From positions 1-6,550 of the forward strand of contig JAUQWT010000044.1 of NCBI GenBank assembly GCA_030835005.1: a DNA stretch of 6,550 nucleotides, given 5' to 3'. Within the stretch, counting starts at the first letter, position 1; each line of letters opens with the position of its first letter. Source of the stretch: Ignavibacteria bacterium. GTDB taxonomy: Bacteria; Bacteroidota; Ignavibacteria; Tepidaquicellales; OLB5. Below, piece after piece: positions 6,201 to 6,550 of the stretch. The position numbers and the translations under genes were made by a program. The notes under the pieces were generated by a model that was not told the DNA's origin, made no database searches, and worked only from the letters and a program-made list of their open reading frames with translations.

Positions 6201-6550
6201 TGAAGCGGTGAACGTTTCCGGCTACGCCGGAATGACTACTCCATTACTTGTAGAGAATAATACTATAAGCGAAGGCAATATAGCAATACTCTTAAGCGGT
6301 ATAACAGGCGGCGCTGTAAAGAGTAATGCGATGTATGATAATAATATCGGCTTAAGCCTTTTAACATCTTCTGTTGATGTTGGCGAAAATACCATTTATT
6401 CAGAGTCCGGTGACGCAATCGGTATCTTTAATGCCGAAGGTCTTGCCCTGCTGAATACTTCAGGCAGCTTAAGGCTTGGCGGTTTTAACCAAATAACAAA
6501 TTATGGAACAGGTACAACCAACATAAAGCTTGAAAACGGCTATTTCTTAA
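3283..6550 (+). CDS. Large exported protein, glycoside-hydrolase-like barrel plus parallel beta-helix (3' end outside window)
   Basis: The frame runs without a stop from the ATG to the last base (1089 complete codons), so the protein is partial at its C-terminus. Residues 1-24 are a signal peptide (MKRTLCK, then a hydrophobic core). Residues about 55-235 and 345-590 look like the strands and helices of a TIM barrel: NDLHFNTIHLYD (81-92), LKPMMRID (225-232), HPALYSFFADE (377-387), IIGLLPYEF (451-459), and AHGADGLCWFWYNS (572-585). The last resembles the final strand of glycoside hydrolase barrels. Residues about 240-345 read as a beta-sandwich inserted in the barrel. Residues about 700-820 resemble the C-terminal sandwich of glycosidases, with YVVMVNRR (730-737) and PGEGKLFRLDP (807-817). 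From about 825 onward, repeated NNCEV, RNCTF, GGNTF, ENNTI and GENTI turns indicate a right-handed parallel beta-helix that continues beyond the window. Polysaccharide binding or cleavage outside the cell is the best inference; substrate and family are unknown. A T9SS domain at the missing end is likely but unseen. There is no Shine-Dalgarno sequence. Confidence 0.85.
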   Translation, partial: MKRTLCKLLALMLLPIVYYAVFTGFSGSNVSSLVSESSVINSNSVFPPAPQKSFVNCIFNGGIWPTRGDWVVNQLSLGNYNDLHFNTIHLYDVLSGTAGGTEYYGWFAQNLTGTQIAHTDHLLDSAGLNNLRFLLDRSKIAQLCYAQRLVYEISAGNHNENNGFCYQTVGGTYTTDSGRTVVYASDVDPDYPVGRWLASNIYENLQHTDLQFFSAQYADSGTWHLKPMMRIDSSIVDNYPEKPVVRIVVNSFNGDSIKSIVIKARNFAHKNLITGEYMYNGSYKDFFEFVEEPSGTNLQVSGAVKLPNGLGNGRTWPYMDWDTECHVDFKVYWMGEVPVWFDKMTVDDEFANRLFNLDTLQNFNSYIRQEVTNFADHPALYSFFADECAYSNALCIRYVDSLMKSYNPNANLHIAVTNYYNVLGLKDPSKFAYMYQQNPGLLSVNPDAHQIIGLLPYEFSGLDARFPAAWISNNNTEYNNFLQFRVLGDRNSVTDKHTWSAGNYEPTPEGSLVYELELTRQQIDANAPDVKMIAQPQIQMWASYNSRQGKFENGQREPTNEEIQVQAMVSIAHGADGLCWFWYNSETWSTGSASVSSRYARGRDNSGLEYTDPNDSFMVKGLINTEREDFTKRTQNFYGQDKWNYVSDMNIKIENWKPSLNAIIWQSGWSVHSEGADRGFVDDIQSIDPHDASAVECFQDWPYGPHYDCPEERFWEMGFFTNPESSNEKYVVMVNRRCVPGNPNLNPPVDPDDRVLKIKFDAAQLSASVNWKITEIGNPNARSQIFSRNAGYIDLGSASGNLGWFEPGEGKLFRLDPILKSGGMMVESDTINGGSFECEDTIFNDGLNITISGNTSILFNDTSKMVINGGSITIGDPEVASYVTLGAVSGNAWHGLELNNCEVRIYNTTFTGLANDTTYAITAINCPVLDVRNCTFNINSNLKGGIKAVYYNEPEIDNVYIGGNTFNFSGSTLEAVNVSGYAGMTTPLLVENNTISEGNIAILLSGITGGAVKSNAMYDNNIGLSLLTSSVDVGENTIYSESGDAIGIFNAEGLALLNTSGSLRLGGFNQITNYGTGTTNIKLENGYFL
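5755..6550 (+). repeat. Parallel beta-helix (PbH1-like) repeat region within the large gene
   Basis: From residue about 825 the protein changes to short coils of about 20-25 residues rich in Asn, Gly, Ile and Thr, with Asn at turn positions (NNCEV 899-903, RNCTF 932-936, GGNTF 962-966, ENNTI 991-995, KSNAM 1013-1017, GENTI 1034-1038). This is the pattern of NosD/pectate-lyase-like right-handed beta-helices. About ten or more coils are present, and the helix is not finished at the window edge. Such folds commonly bind or cut polysaccharides, or act as rigid stalks. Confidence 0.7.

Noticed and set aside
3283..6550. Possibility that the large gene is broken by a frameshift or internal stop
   Set aside because: I translated it codon by codon: 1089 sense codons and one leftover base reach the window end with no stop, and domain character is continuous.

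Overview
The window most likely comes from a member of the Ignavibacteria or a close relative in the Bacteroidota/Chlorobi group. The main clue is the C-terminus of the second gene. It carries a type IX secretion (T9SS) sorting domain with the motif QNYPNPFNPTT followed by a LVNEVQKPGTY...WNA...SGVYFY...KRMVLVK pattern, a wording I associate with Ignavibacteria. The absence of Shine-Dalgarno sequences, a TAnnTTTG-type promoter box and the AT-rich intergenic DNA fit this placement. The assignment is from pattern recognition, not from a search.

Layout: (1) positions 1-114 are non-coding and hold a rho-independent terminator serving the leftward gene. (2) 115-1596, minus strand, is a complete glycogen synthase gene, glgA. 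(3) 1597-1920 is a 324-base divergent intergenic region. It holds a candidate glgA promoter overlapped by two perfect inverted repeats, a doubtful 42-codon ORF, short direct repeats, and a candidate rightward promoter. (4) 1921-3189, plus strand, is a secreted protein with seven Asp-box/YCF48-like repeats, predicted to form a seven-bladed beta-propeller, ending in a T9SS sorting domain. (5) After 93 bases without a clear terminator, a long reading frame opens at 3283 and stays open to the end of the window (1089 codons, no stop). It encodes a very large exported protein with a glycoside-hydrolase-like barrel, a beta-sandwich and the start of a right-handed parallel beta-helix.

Functional reading: glgA is intracellular housekeeping (storage glycogen) and is transcribed away from the other two genes. 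The two rightward genes look like a pair of surface or secreted proteins, possibly co-transcribed. The first has a recognisable T9SS export tag. The second probably has one too, beyond the window edge, but that is a prediction. The most unusual object is the large mosaic protein, whose enzyme class I cannot assign. No RNA genes, CRISPR arrays, insertion sequences or phage genes were recognised.
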